Position numbers and translations under genes: made by a program. From contig NC_045138.2 in NCBI RefSeq assembly GCF_008831285.2, positions 23,223,934-23,287,933 of the forward strand: 64,000 nt of DNA, written 5' to 3'. The notes below the pieces were generated by a model. That model was given only the letters and a program-made list of their open reading frames with translations, was not told where the DNA came from and searched no databases. This document shows positions 13,601 to 25,300 of the stretch, in pieces (position 1 is the first letter of the stretch; each line of letters begins with the position of its first letter). This DNA is from Nymphaea colorata (lineage: Eukaryota; Streptophyta; Magnoliopsida; Nymphaeales; Nymphaeaceae).

Positions 13601-16600
13601 GTGTAGTGGTTCCTATGATTGAATCCAAAAATAAATTTGAAACCCTCTAGTAGACCTAAGGAAAAGTGAAGAGCAACAGTTGGAAGAATCCAACCAGCAG
13701 CTTCTCGCGATTGGCATATAGGGTCTCGTTGGATTAGTGCTAAACCTAACACAGCATAAGGATTGTGTTTAGCACGCATCTCTGGCTGTCGAACGGTGAC
13801 TGAGTCTCAGGTTTATTGCTGAGGCACTTGGAGAGTGCGTCAAGTAGGTCCCCATTAGGACCCGACTGAGGATGAGGTTAATTGTCGAGGCACCAGCAGG
13901 CGATTCCGCATTCACCTCCTGTAGTTAGATGGTCGACCTCAAGCCTATTCACATGCAACCATCAACACTAAGAGGGTGTGGTGATGAGAGGCCAAAGGAT
14001 TATCCCCACAGTCTAAGCCGTCTGCGCTAGGAGGGTGTGGTCTGCCCTTAGAATTCATTTGTTGCTTCACACACAATGCAAATTAGTACTAATTACCACC
14101 GTTAGGTTCATAACTAAATTTGGGGCCTAGCACAACCCATAGAATCCTTGAGAGACAGACTTGGAAAATTGAACTACCTTGAGGCATGCTAGTATTGAGT
14201 GTGTGGGAGACCCCCTTTCCCGTCCATGGATGAATGTTTGACACTAAGAAGACTAGCATAGAAAGGTGGGGAACAGATACTTAATTGACAATGTTGGATC
14301 AGTTGGAAAATATGAATACTACCTTACCGTGCCTATGAAGAGAAATTTGGAATGGTGCCGATACTTGTTCGGATGAGCTACTAGCTCAGGTGGAGCTCTT
14401 TCGAGCACCAACATCAAGAAATAGGGGTCCGCCTTAGGCAACTTGAGGTTGCACCTTCTCACAGACACCACTAGAGACAACCTTAGGTCAGATCCTCTTA
14501 TTGCCACAGCCCACCCACGTCTAGGCGAGGATAGTCCACCAGATACATAAGAGCTGAAATCATACAAAAAGATGTTCCAAAGACTAGAATGGCATGTTGA
14601 GACCGAACAACATCACCCGGCCAGGGGAAGGACGATTCCTTATGTTCCTCAAGAAGACATAAGTTTTAATTCCTTGAGGGATTACTATCATCGGCGTGAG
14701 CGAACCGGTTGTAAGGATAGAACATATGATACTCACATTGAGGACTGGCAGTAGGCAATCTAGTATCCACAAGGGCGTGCCCATCACAAGTACTCAGACT
14801 TGGATAAGCAGGGCACCGTAAGTCTACTAGTAGCCCATCAACATAGGCAGCAGGCATTGAGGATGAGAATTGGCCCTGTGGAGACTCACGTGGTAGAGGT
14901 TGGGCCGACCAAATCAAGCCTGGTCACCACATCAATAGGAATCAACAAGGTATTAGTGTAAGCCCGCTTACGATGCAGTTAAAGCCCAGCGACATGAGGA
15001 CTGGCATAGCAATGGCCACACCAAGTCATCCTGCTCCACCTGTGATGCATACCTTGAAAGGTGCAAGTTTGGAGGTGCACTTCACACAAGCAAAAATATC
15101 ATGGGCCATGGTAGCATGGGCAGGCGCACAACGGACTCCCATGACAAGGAACAGAGTTGGATATACAAGCAAACACGACAACCATCTGGATACATGCCTG
15201 TCCTACATGGTGAGCCCAAGGAAGGGGACCTTACCACTCACACAATGTATAAAGAAGCATGGACGATGGAGAAATTTAAGATACACACCAAGAAGGACAC
15301 CCTGCTCAACCTCGAAGCCCGACATTATAACTGGTTTGTTTACTGGAGTGCCAACCTACGTCCTCTTGAGGAGCAAATGCAATCCTTGAGGAAACAGTCT
15401 AAGGTGTCCAACACCCTTGGGATCACACAATGTATAAAGAAGCACAGACAATACAATGGAGGAATTTAAGAAGCACACCAAGAAGGGCACCCCTGCTCAA
15501 CCTCAAAGCTCGACATTATAACTGGTTTCTTTACTGGAGTGCCAACCTACGTCCTCTTGAGGAGCAAATGCAATCCTTGAGGAAACAGTCCAAGGTGTCC
15601 AACACCCTTAGACAGTTGAGTGTCTTACCCGTGAGACCCTCAAAACAAGAAGACATGGGCAAGATGACTGAAATACATGATCAACCTACACACGAGAAAC
15701 TCGAGCCTATGGTAGATCTTAAAGGCAAAGAAGCTCAAGCGAGGGGTGAAGCGACCAGCAAACAGACCCCTCTATGGCAGTCCCAGCCCCATCAATAAGG
15801 CGAATAGCCCGTCAAGGAAGAGAAATTAGTGTCAAAGGGGCCAATACTTTAGGTGTAACGTTAAATGGGAATGCAGTCCCATAACCTTGGGAAGGAGGGC
15901 GAGGGTTAGTCTGTTGCGTCTCCCATTAGCCATCTAGCCATGCAGGAGGCAATCGGCAAACAACTCCTCGTATCCACCTCCATCACACATTGAGCTGTTA
16001 GGGAGGCAACCACCAAGAAGGTCCCAGCCACTATCCTCACTTCCACAGAAACATCTATTGCTGGTGCACTATGCGTAAGATGCTACGTCCGCACGGTAGG
16101 TGAATGGATCTACCCAAAGCCTCATGAGCCATCAAGTTGCCCGTATGGTCAGATATGGAATCAAGCACTGCCCCGGATTGGGGGATGGCACTAGAGGACC
16201 ATATTTTGCAGCGCATAAGGATTTAAAGATTAGGACACATGGCCAATAATTCCAAATGGACTTGTATGTCTTTGTCTGGAGCAGACTAGATGTAGTACTC
16301 TATAGTCCATGGCTCGCGTGATTCGGTGATTTTTCCACAGACTTCCATGATATGACTATTTGGTTTCTCAAAGAGGATGGGAAAACAACAAGAATCTATG
16401 CCATGAAACAATGCAGCATTATTGCAAGGGCCTCAGGAGTGTTAGATACATTTTATGAAGAGAAGATTTTCGGGGAAAGAAAAGAGGCAAGGCCAGCTCA
16501 GCTACGCATGACCAGATTTGACAGAAATTTGGCCTTAGGGAAAAGATTGGCAACCTAATTTCACTAGTCATCAAAACCAGTTGGGGTTGACTAGGGGCAG

Positions 16601-17083
16601 CAGCAAGGACCATGGCCCTCCGACCGATCAGTCACACACCTTGCCGACGTGAGTGACCAGCACCCTATGGGAAAGGTCCGCACCATGAGCAGACGCCACA
16701 AAGGTTGGTCGGGGCTCACTATAGATAGTGCAAGAGAGGTGGGCAGCCCGTTGCTCGAATAGGAGGGGGCACATAACGAAATTTTACCAAGAGGTTACCC
16801 ACTCTGCCTAGAAGTCTGCAACTTCGTGATGTAGCCCAACCGGAGCAGACAGGGCCATCTTGAGAACGGCCAAATTACCTTCCCCACCAACAGTAAGAGG
16901 GGAGTGACACAGCCAGATTGAGTTAGAGCAAGAAGCGAACCAGTTCTTTGTGGTCGAGAAGCACAGTCCCTTCCAATGAGACCCCCGCGGTAGAGAGCAC
17001 TACTCAAGGGATGCTCACCATCTTGACTGACAAGCGAGATCGCCACTGAGCCTGCGGGCAGGTTCCGTCTAATGGAAGTGAAT
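13600..17083. mobile_element. Decayed internal region between LTR-like blocks
   Basis: About 3.5 kb without an intact gene, lying between the LTR-like blocks at 10698 and 17084. Open stretches on the plus strand at about 14572-14754 and 14973-15798 are not recognisable as known Gag or Pol domains. The clearest internal structure is the 185-base tandem duplication at 15238. No clear primer binding site or polypurine tract was found. Confidence 0.4.
15238..15610 (+). repeat. 185-bp direct tandem duplication
   Basis: Two adjacent copies begin TCACACAATGTATAAAGAAG at 15238 and 15423, giving a period of 185 bases. Both end with a CAAGGTGTCCAACACCCTT-type segment. The copies differ by scattered substitutions and small indels, so the duplication is not recent. 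Each copy has an open frame with LRPLEEQMQSLRKQSKVSNT, but the indels put the two copies in different frames. Confidence 0.9.
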
Positions 17084-18343
17084 TTGATGCGACCCTACCC
17101 CCGGGCAGCCAGGATGGGTGAGAAGTACCTGGCAGCAAGGGCATGATGAGGCAAGGCCAGATGGCTAGCCACTACTCGGGCAAGAGAAAAACAACCTCTC
17201 ATTCTTTGCCAAAGGTTTTCCCCTTAAATGCAAGGGAGTCTAAAGGGATGGGCAAGACATTAAGGCCCTCGCTGAGAAGCGGTCAGCCAGACGAGTCGAT
17301 CGTCTGTGCATGGTGGGCTACAAGAAGCAACTATTTATGGGCGTTGTTTCCCTTCAGCCAAGACAATGGCCCATGTGGCCTTGGGCCCCTACCTCTGGCC
17401 AGGCATGGCCTGAGCACCAGCATAACATAGTCGAGAGGTGTGCACCCTTGTGCCATGTCATTTCGAGTGGAAGGTCTACGCGGAGGGCCCCCGTAGCTGA
17501 GAGGCGCTAGGCTCAGTCCCCTAAGACAATCAATGCCATTCCAAAAGAAGCAGGGACCCTAGCCATCGTAGCCGAGACGCGCCCACAACAAGATCTAACC
17601 CTGTGGGGCCATATCGAGCACAAGGAAGCTAGTGGCCGAAGACCCTGCTAGGGTTACTTGGTTCAGTGCCACCAGTGGCTGCCATGCATGGTAGCAGCCA
17701 ACAGACGACACTGAAGCCAAGTCACCATTCTAGAGCACAACATGCACAATGGCTTACACATCAGCCCCATCGATGCCCAGCGCTTGAAGTTCCGACTATC
17801 TCCGACGTGGTTCTTTGGTGAATAGTTGAAGTTCTTCCTTCCCCTCTTCACGCTGTAGATGTGGTTCTTCTACACTTGAGGGTACACTATGATGCCAAAG
17901 ACCTTATGACACTTCGAGCAGCGCTGGCATGGTTCTCTACCCCTATTCAGATCCATTTTTTTGTGCAGCTGTGGTGTGGTTCTCTGCAGTTGTGCTGTTC
18001 GGACCAACATCGATTGACAAAGATCAAACATTCACCCACCTATCATTGTTCATCCACCTCTAGTGGTCTCCCAGACACCCAAAACCGCTACACAACTGTA
18101 GCACTATTCTACCACCTCGAAATAGGCCCTCATCACGACAGTAGCAGGTAGAAATCTGCTCCTGAATCCTCAAAAGGAGACTCCGCTAGACTATTCATCT
18201 CAGAGAAGCCAAACAGAACATCTCTGTTTGGCGACCCGTGCCATCAAATCCAGCCATTGGGGGTTCTCCAACAAATGGTCGTACATGACTCTAGACGTCT
18301 TTCCGATTCCAACGAGCCCAGACACGCGTGAATAAGATCAGTA
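17084..18343 (+). mobile_element. Long LTR-like block, copy 2, truncated
   Basis: Begins TGATGCGACCCTACCC and follows block copy 1 for about 1.26 kb, including the phrase around GAAGTTCTTCCTTCCCCTCTTCA near 17829. Similarity stops near 18343, at the segment matching about 12390 in copy 1, so roughly the last 1.2 kb is missing. The telo-box part is also missing here, which points to an internal deletion before 17780. Confidence 0.6.
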
Positions 18344-18890
18344 TACCATGAGAAGTATCTTGCAACGAGTTTAAGAAACTTCTCAAGCAAGAACAACCTC
18401 AAATATGAGAGAGAGAGAGAGAGATTGTTTACACTGATGATGAATTGATAACCATGCACATGATGTGATTAAAATCTTTGGTTGCCCAAAAGTTTAACTT
18501 AAAGTGGCTACTTGAAAAATACTTTTTAACAATATATAAAACTCAGTTAACTGTGGGATCTTAAATGTTTGTTAGATTGCTAATTGAGGGGCATAGCTCA
18601 AACGGGTAGACTGAGATTTTTTATGCGGCTTATTTCCAGTTCTACTTGTGGGTGGATATGTTTTTATACCACAAAAGAAGGTGGATCTCTAAGTGCAAGT
18701 TGAAGCATATGCGGACTTAACTACCTAGTATCAACATAACTTTGGATCTTAGGAGCAAGGGGAAGGAAAAAGCTTCGGCTTTAATATGAGATTAATCCTC
18801 CTTCTAATCAGAAATATTAGATTGCTATGGGGGACAACACCACAAAACATGCCAAAGTGGAAGTACTGAAAATAGAGAAGGATGACTTTA
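18344..18890. other. Intergenic stretch before SDH3
   Basis: No gene is visible. A short imperfect hairpin and a GAGAGAGA run lie near 18355-18424. The segment near 18680-18770 (AAGTGCAAGTTGAAGCATAT and what follows) resembles sequence near 30640 and 49095, so a small dispersed repeat is present. Confidence 0.5.
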
Positions 18891-18927
18891 TATTTGTTTG
18901 AATAAGAGATCTTTCATACCTTGTCAT

Positions 18928-19257
18928 ATGTTAACAAATCGCCCATTACCACCTCATCTTACTATTTATAAGCCACAGCTCACTTCGACGTTTCCCATTT
19001 CCCATAGGATTTCCGGGGCTTTCCTAGCCACTATGGTTTTGTTTAGTCCTCTTCTTTGTCGGAAAATGGGTTTGATTAGCTTCACCTATGAGAATTTCTA
19101 CCAATCATCGCCGTCTTTACCGAAGTTCATCCTACGCGCCGTCGATCTGACTACCTTAGCGCTGTACTATCATATGAGTATTGGAGTTCGTCATTTATGG
19201 CACGATTTTGCTGTCACGTCTCACATCTTTCAGGTTCAACCTTTTCCAATGTTGTGA
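18928..19257 (+). CDS. SDH3: Succinate dehydrogenase subunit 3 (cytochrome b560), mitochondrial type
   Basis: An intact frame of 109 codons matches the form of SDH3 that plants usually encode in the mitochondrion. SDH3 is a membrane anchor of respiratory complex II and helps bind heme b and ubiquinone. Visible features are the N-terminal RPLPPHLTIYKPQ block, the SHRISG motif with its conserved His-Arg, a YENFYQ segment, and the signature His-x3-Gly-x-Arg-His-Leu-x2-Asp (HMSIGVRHLWHD). The first ATG after an in-frame stop at 18883 is at 18928. The frame upstream of it has no obvious targeting presequence. The last residues (from about AVTSHIFQ) look unlike the usual C-terminus, and CAG/GTTCAA near 19233 could be a splice donor to an unseen exon. 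It may be a functional nuclear transfer or a mitochondrial-DNA insertion that happens to be intact. Confidence 0.8.
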   Translation: MLTNRPLPPHLTIYKPQLTSTFPISHRISGAFLATMVLFSPLLCRKMGLISFTYENFYQSSPSLPKFILRAVDLTTLALYYHMSIGVRHLWHDFAVTSHIFQVQPFPML

Positions 19258-19361
19258 TGCCGTCCTCTTGTTCTTTACACCTTAGCTTCACCATAGACTG
19301 CCTATCCTTATTAACTAACTTTTGAGCTTAAACTTAGCTGGTTGGTGAGGGTGGAAAAAAT

Positions 19362-20768
19362 CAATGTTGTAAAAGGTGGGAAAGACAGGCGAGGCGTTGA
19401 GCTTCTCATGAGGCGAGGCGAGGCGTTAATTGAAGCGTAAGCTTCACGGACAAATTTGTGAATTATATAATATTTATAAAAAATAATTGAGGCAGGGATA
19501 TAATGAACTGATCGTCCAAATGGAGGGTTATATTGAACTGGTCGACTAAGTTCTTGTAACTAAATATGTTTCTTTGAATGAATGTGGTTCATCGCCTAAT
19601 CAATTGGGTCGATCACCAGCAACTAAAAAAGAAGAACGAGAACTTTTTAACGACATGAACTCAACTGCCCCATCTACAGGTCATTCAAATGGGCACACCG
19701 TTCAATTTCAAAATAGTTGTAAACTTAAGCACAAGGCAGTGTACCGACGTGAATATGGGAATGAAACTCCACGCCAATCATCCAAATAACTGAATAAACG
19801 AAGTAAAAAAATTATAGAATTTTCTGAATGCTTAGTCCTAAACGAACCCAATCTCCAATTCCTCTCTATCGTGGCCACAAAATGTACAGCAACTGATGAC
19901 AGCATTGGGCGCAAAATGCATCATGAAACCAAGAGTATATGAAACCAAGAGTATACAAACAGGACCTCACCAATCATAGTCATTCTTTTCGTCCTCCACC
20001 TCCAGAAGATCACTTCCATCGCCTAATAAATTTATAAAAATCACCGTGAAAAATGAAAGCGCGTTGGAAAGAAAATTGGCTCCCAAATTAAAAATGATCA
20101 TGAGCTTGCTGCAGCCATTCGCTGGTCTACGTATGAAGCAGCCAAGACCTTCCTTCAAGACTTTAATCAGAACAACAGAAGGGGCCAAGGCATACCTCAT
20201 ACGTGGCTGTCAACATCTATAAACCATTGTACACTAACAGGATGGGGCCAAGGCATACCAGACTTTCAATATCACTAAACTATTGTATTATATGCTGACA
20301 GGAAGAACGAAGACGTTTAAACTCTCATGAGTTGGAGAGTGCCTTGCAGCCCTTGAATCATACGTGCCCTTTTACCTTCTCAGCCATGGAGAAGAAAGCT
20401 CCTTCTTGAAGAAAAGTGTGGGGACGAGTGATTTGGGATTGATATTTGAGAAAAAGACAGTTAGAAATAGAAAGAGAGTTTAATTAGGGTTACATTAAAA
20501 GCCACTAAATAGACTAACTTTTGTAACTTACATGTGAGACTAAGGTTATTTAATTTTTAATTTTTTACATTAAAAGCCACTAAATGAATTTGTCCTTGAG
20601 GCGTGCGCCTCAAGGAGAAGCGTGCCAATGTGAAAGGTGTACACCTCACACACATGAGGCGCACGCCTTAGGGAGACGTGCACCTCAAACCACTGCCTCA
20701 AGGCGTTTTTCCTTAAAAACGCCTCGACTCGTACTTTTTTTGTGAGAAGCGTACGCTTCTCACAACAA
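19362..20768. mobile_element. TIR element with 10-bp target duplication (MULE-like)
   Basis: The 10-bp direct repeat TGGAAAAAAT lies at 19352-19361 and 20769-20778. Between them the left end (CAATGTTGTAAAAGG) and the reverse complement of the right end (TTGTTGTGAGAAG) are similar. Both ends are rich in GAGGCG or its complement CGCCTC, within about 100 bases of the left end and 200 of the right. Direct repeats of 9-11 bp are typical of Mutator-like elements, but the A-rich repeat makes this inference moderate. No transposase is seen in the 1407 bases. A minus-strand open stretch at 19967-20200 ends with LLEVEDEKNDYDW and a GT donor-like site, and could be a captured gene fragment, but I do not recognise it. 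Confidence 0.55.
20741..20764. repeat. Perfect 24-bp palindrome
   Basis: The arms TGTGAGAAGCGT and ACGCTTCTCACA join without a spacer. The palindrome sits at the very end of the 19362-20768 element. Just inside it, near 20702-20722, is a second hairpin with arms GGCGTTTTT and AAAAACGCC. Confidence 0.9.
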
Positions 20769-20778
20769 TGGAAAAAAT

Positions 20779-21790
20779 TAGTTTACCATTTCGTACACAA
20801 ATAGTAAGGTTTTCTTATTTTATCCATAGGTTTCTTCCAAAAAATTCTGAGAAAGATATTTTCGCACTAGAATGATGTAAACAAAGATATGAAAACAATT
20901 CTTACCATGTGTAATTATGATTTTATATACATCTACTGAAAAATGTGGTCTATCAATTTTAAATTCTTCTTGGAAAAGCATATTCATTTTTTTGTTGATT
21001 GTTACTTATTCTGACATAAATGTTCCATCTATGCACTCAGTTTTATGAAAAATGCTCTTATATATATAAATTTTTGTCTCAATGAACATATCATAACTGG
21101 TGAGGGTAGGTGGGTGTCTTTATGTATATGCTACTGCAACACTCAAGTCTTTTTTCGGATAGTGAGTTGTTAATATCACTCTTTCCTGTTTAAAATCACC
21201 TTCAAGTCGTGGGTACAATTGTGTTTGCTGTTGTTGTGTATAATAGACACACGGTGAGTTCCAATTTAACGGTTTATGAATATCCTATTTAAAAGGGAAG
21301 GATGAAAAAAAATCAAGAAACCGAAAGTAACTTAAAATAACAAGTAATATAACGGGAGAAAACACTATAGAAAAAATCACTTTTTTATACATATTAAAAA
21401 TGGAAAAGTAAGGGTTTCATCGAATGGCATTTTTTCTTAATTTAAGCTAATTTAAGCCAAGAAAGGAAATATGAGTAGCCGGAATAGTCTCAAACTGACA
21501 TAGGGGGTAAATATTGATAAAAATACTCCTAATAAAATAAAACATTAAGGTTTTTAGAAAAATAAAAAATTGTAAATTAAAAGCTCAAAAGGTACACTTC
21601 CTTATTAAAAATATCTAAAATATCCTAATCTTTTTTTTGTTGAGGTGTATATTTGTTGCGTGCATACCCCTATGCACGCAAATCCATCTTGGAATAATCT
21701 TCGAGCAACGAAATGGTTCTCCAGCAACACCGTCAGATAAACTCATCTAAGTGGAAGCCAAATTCCAAAGGGAGGAACTTCGGCCGTAGT
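20779..21790. other. Distal upstream region of LOX-A
   Basis: AT-rich and without a gene. Duplicated sequence begins near 20967. About 540 bases at 21090-21630 have no match upstream of LOX-B, so one copy gained or lost this part. Confidence 0.5.
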
Positions 21791-21796
21791 ACCACC

Positions 21797-21825
21797 TTGA
21801 CCACTGAACTCGGAGAAAGAGAGAT

Positions 21826-21880
<55 letters not shown>

Positions 21881-22143
21881 CTATTACCTTGACCAATTAA
21901 AATCTGAACTCTGAAAAAAGAGGGAGAGCAGTACCACCTTCACCATCTAAGGCCTGGATTTTTAGAAAGTGAGCGAGAGACAGAGAGAGATCCTTTTCCC
22001 AAGAAGGAGTTGAAGTCTTCTTCTCTTGTGGTGACGACGTGGCAGATCAAGGGAAGCAATCTCTGAGAGACAGACGGCTACTACCTTGACCAATTAAAGT
22101 CTGAACTCTGAAAAAAGAGAGGGAGAGCAGTACCACCTTGACC
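21797..22143 (+). promoter_or_regulatory. Four W-box cores upstream of LOX-A
   Basis: TTGACC occurs at 21797-21802, 21889-21894, 22086-22091 and 22138-22143, all on the plus strand within about 515 bases of the start codon. TTGAC(C/T) is the core bound by WRKY transcription factors, which act in defence and wounding responses where 9-lipoxygenases are often induced. Positions are seen directly. Binding and induction are inferred. Confidence 0.55.
21828..21878. repeat. (GA)n microsatellite in LOX-A promoter
   Basis: A pure GA run of about 50 bases lying about 430 bases before the start codon. GA or CT runs are common near plant promoters. The LOX-B promoter has only short GA runs at 34201 and 34260. 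Confidence 0.95.
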
Positions 22144-22263
22144 GTCTAAGGCCTGGATTTTCAGAAAGTGAGCGAGAGAGAGAGAGGGATCGTTTCCCCA
22201 AGAAGGAGTTGAAGTCTTCTTCTCTTGTGGTGATGACGCGGCAGATCAAGGGAAGCAATCTCT
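21881..22263 (+). repeat. 197-bp tandem duplication in LOX-A promoter
   Basis: Unit 1 starts at 21881 (CTATTACCTTGACCAATT) and unit 2 at 22078 (CTACTACCTTGACCAATT), a period of 197 bases. Both run through TAAGGCCTGGATTTT and end with AAGGGAAGCAATCTCT. Each unit carries a GACCAATTAAA segment combining a W-box end and a CCAAT core. The LOX-B promoter does not have this duplication. Confidence 0.92.
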
Positions 22264-22282
22264 TATCAGCTCCCCACTGCTG

Positions 22283-22290
22283 TATTTAAA
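22283..22290 (+). promoter_or_regulatory. TATA-like box of LOX-A
   Basis: TATTTAAA, 27 bases before the first ATG and conserved in LOX-B at 34389. If used, transcription would start at or just after that ATG, which raises the question of which methionine is used. Confidence 0.5.
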
Positions 22291-22309
22291 GGACTTCGAC
22301 GGGGGGGAG

Positions 22310-25300
22310 ATGGGGTACAGGCTACAGCAAACAGCAAGAGCAAGGCAGCATTCATCCATAGCCAACCACATAGGGACGACGCCGGAGCCGGAAAAGACGT
22401 CCTGCCTTTCGTTTCTCGGTGCCGGACTGCAGGCGTTGTGCTGCGGAGGGAACAAGAGTAAGAAGAAGGAGACGAAGATGGGGAATATCAGAGTGGAGGC
22501 AGTGGTGGTTCTGCAGATGAAGAACGTGCTCGACTTCAACGATTTCCACGCGTCGTTTCTCGACGGGTTCAAGGAACTGCTGGGCCACCGCGTCTCCCTC
22601 CAGCTCGTCAGCGCCGTCCAGACCGACCCCGGTGAGCACGTCCCTCCCTTTCTTCTCCCTTACAATGACTGCTTCTTAAAATTTAAATTTAAATTTCTAC
22701 TGTTTCATAATGAAACAAATTAGAGATTTCTAACTCCGCCAATGGCTTAGAGGTGTTTGCTATGTTACCTAATTATCCATGATCGTGCCCTTTTCAATAT
22801 ATTACAAACCCACGTATGTCTTTTTAAAATATTAAAAATGTAGGCAGGTTTTTGAGACATACTAGAAGACATTAATACGCATCATTGATCTCATGTTTTT
22901 TTGTCTTTTTTTTTTGGGTAGTTGGTGAATCGGCACAAATGTTTCTAAATGAACGTAATAGAGGTGCATTATTATTTTTGTTGTCATAGTGGCAGCTCAC
23001 GTTTTTGGCCTTCAACTGTACATTTACTCGTTGTTTGAACTAATGTCAACAATACAATGATGACTGTGGACGATAATTAATTAAGGTAACCGGTCATGAC
23101 ATGTTTGCAGAGACCGAAACGCGGCCGAGACTCGGAGCGCCGTCATTTTTGGAGGATTGGCCGAAGCTTCCGGCAGCAGTTGCCATCGGCGATACCACCT
23201 TCAAGGTGGAGTTTTACTTGGACGAGGAGTTTGGCACGCCCGGAGCATTCATTATCAGGAACCTTCATAAGAGCGAGTTTTATCTCAAGACGATGACGCT
23301 CCAGAATGTGCCCGGTAAAGGGAAGGTTCACTTCGCCTGCTACTCCTGGGTCTATCCTGCCGACAAATACAAGTACGACCGCGTGTTCTTCGCCAACCAG
23401 GTATGGGATTATTTGTCTTCAATACATATATCTTGGACCTGAATTTGTTTTTCAAACCTGAGTTTAAATCTGAATCCAACTGGAATTCAAACAGTTCTAC
23501 ACGTCCTAGCATGAGAACTTCAACACAGTGGCAGAGCCAAAAAAAAAACATTTGAATGAAAGATACTCATACCTTAGATTGCATTTTTTAAGAGGCAGTC
23601 GACATGTCAAGAAGCAAAAGATATTAGGTTTTAATATATGAATAAATAATGTATGAAGAGACTGGTGTGGGCAGTTGCCCATACACCAACTTCCATTTGC
23701 TTGTGTGACTCTTTCACCTGCTGGTACCCCAAAAGAGAACCGAAGTTTCGATCCGATCCCTCCTTATCTCTCGAATTACAAAGCCTGCTTTGCCTTTGAT
23801 GTATGAAGTTAGCTTAAAATGTCACCTTCCATTGAAGACATTTCATGGATGCAAAAACTCTTAGTTCTTGTCCGGTACTAGACGATCGCGTACGTCCACT
23901 TTTTATGTTTGGCATCCCCTTTGGCACCACCTTGATCATCCTTTTTTCGTCTACACAATGATAAAGAGAGCTATCACATCGGCCCTTTTTGCTTCGACGC
24001 CAAGTATTGAGGATCAAAAGTTTCTAATAATTTATGGGGACAAGACGTAAAGGAGAGACGATCTCTCCTCTTTCTTTGTCATTGCCCCAAAAGTCTAGGG
24101 CTGCTTCAATAAAAGTATTAACCTATTATAGGTCAGCTAGTACTACTCTTCCATGCCACCAGATTAAGAAATGTCAATAGAGTCTAATTCTTTGATGCCC
24201 AAAACCGTTGTGGGTTCTTTTGAACAAGACAAGTGTGGCCACTCCGTTGGAGGCACAGACAGTTTATCAACATGTTTGGTCATGGCCGATGGAGCTAAGT
24301 AAATGAAAGAAAACGAAACCATTGAAAGAGGAGACAACTTTGGCCCGATTCCATGAGCATGTTACCATGGTTTTCGTTATCTCCCTCTTTTTTGCCTTTT
24401 GTTTCTGCTCTTTTCTGTTTAGTCATGGGCATTCTATGTCATCAATAAGTGTATCCTCCACCTTTTGAGGCAAAAATGGTAGTAGCTATTGTTTTTGTAA
24501 GGCTGCTTCCATAAGTCAGTTCATGACCAGACTATACAAAAGAAATGAACAAACATTTTCTGAGGAGGCTTCGGCTGCCAAATTTTACTGGTCTAACCAG
24601 CACAGCATAGTTAGATCAAGACTTAGATCCATAGATGCATCCATTGGACATATGGATTCTGGTTGTACCGTGTATATTACCTGGTTTCCATATTCAAATT
24701 GGGATCATAACCACGATATTGGCCTTGCATGTAGCCTACTTTTTTTATTATATCAACATCAGGATCCATCCAAAAAATCCGGTTCAGTTCTGAAAAGGGG
24801 TTGACAATAAACATGTTATGAAATGAGCAATTGCTCATAATAGATCCACAAAAAAATCTCATTTTCATATTTAATATTTCAAAAAAAAATCTCATTTACA
24901 TATTGGTACCGATTAAAAGTTTAAAATTTTTATAACTAGTGGCCTTAAACCAGAAATTTTATGGCTCTGTCTTTCAGTGCAGTCAATTCATACTCGATCA
25001 GGTTCAAGTGGATCAGATCCAAAATGAGTCGCAGAACTATAGACCCATTCCAAACCTAATCAAGTTCATAGGTGTGACTGTTAAGTTTGAGTCTTCAATC
25101 TCATTGTGGTGATGAATGCAGAGCTATCTTCCAAGCGAGACACCAGCGCTATTGAAGACGTTGAGGGAGACGGAACTGATGCACCTGAGAGGAGATGGAA
25201 GGGGCAAGCTTCAGGAATGGGACCGGGTCTACGACTACGCGTTCTATAATGACCTTGGAGATCCGGACAAGGGGGAGGACAAAGCCCGACCCGTTCTTGG

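Noticed and set aside
18590-18670. tRNA-like start (CATAGCTCAAACGGGTAGAC)
   Set aside because: There is an A-box-like word only, with no matching B box or cloverleaf arms.
18900-21000. A larger mitochondrial DNA insertion around SDH3
   Set aside because: No other mitochondrial gene or recognisable mitochondrial flank was found on either side of the SDH3 frame.
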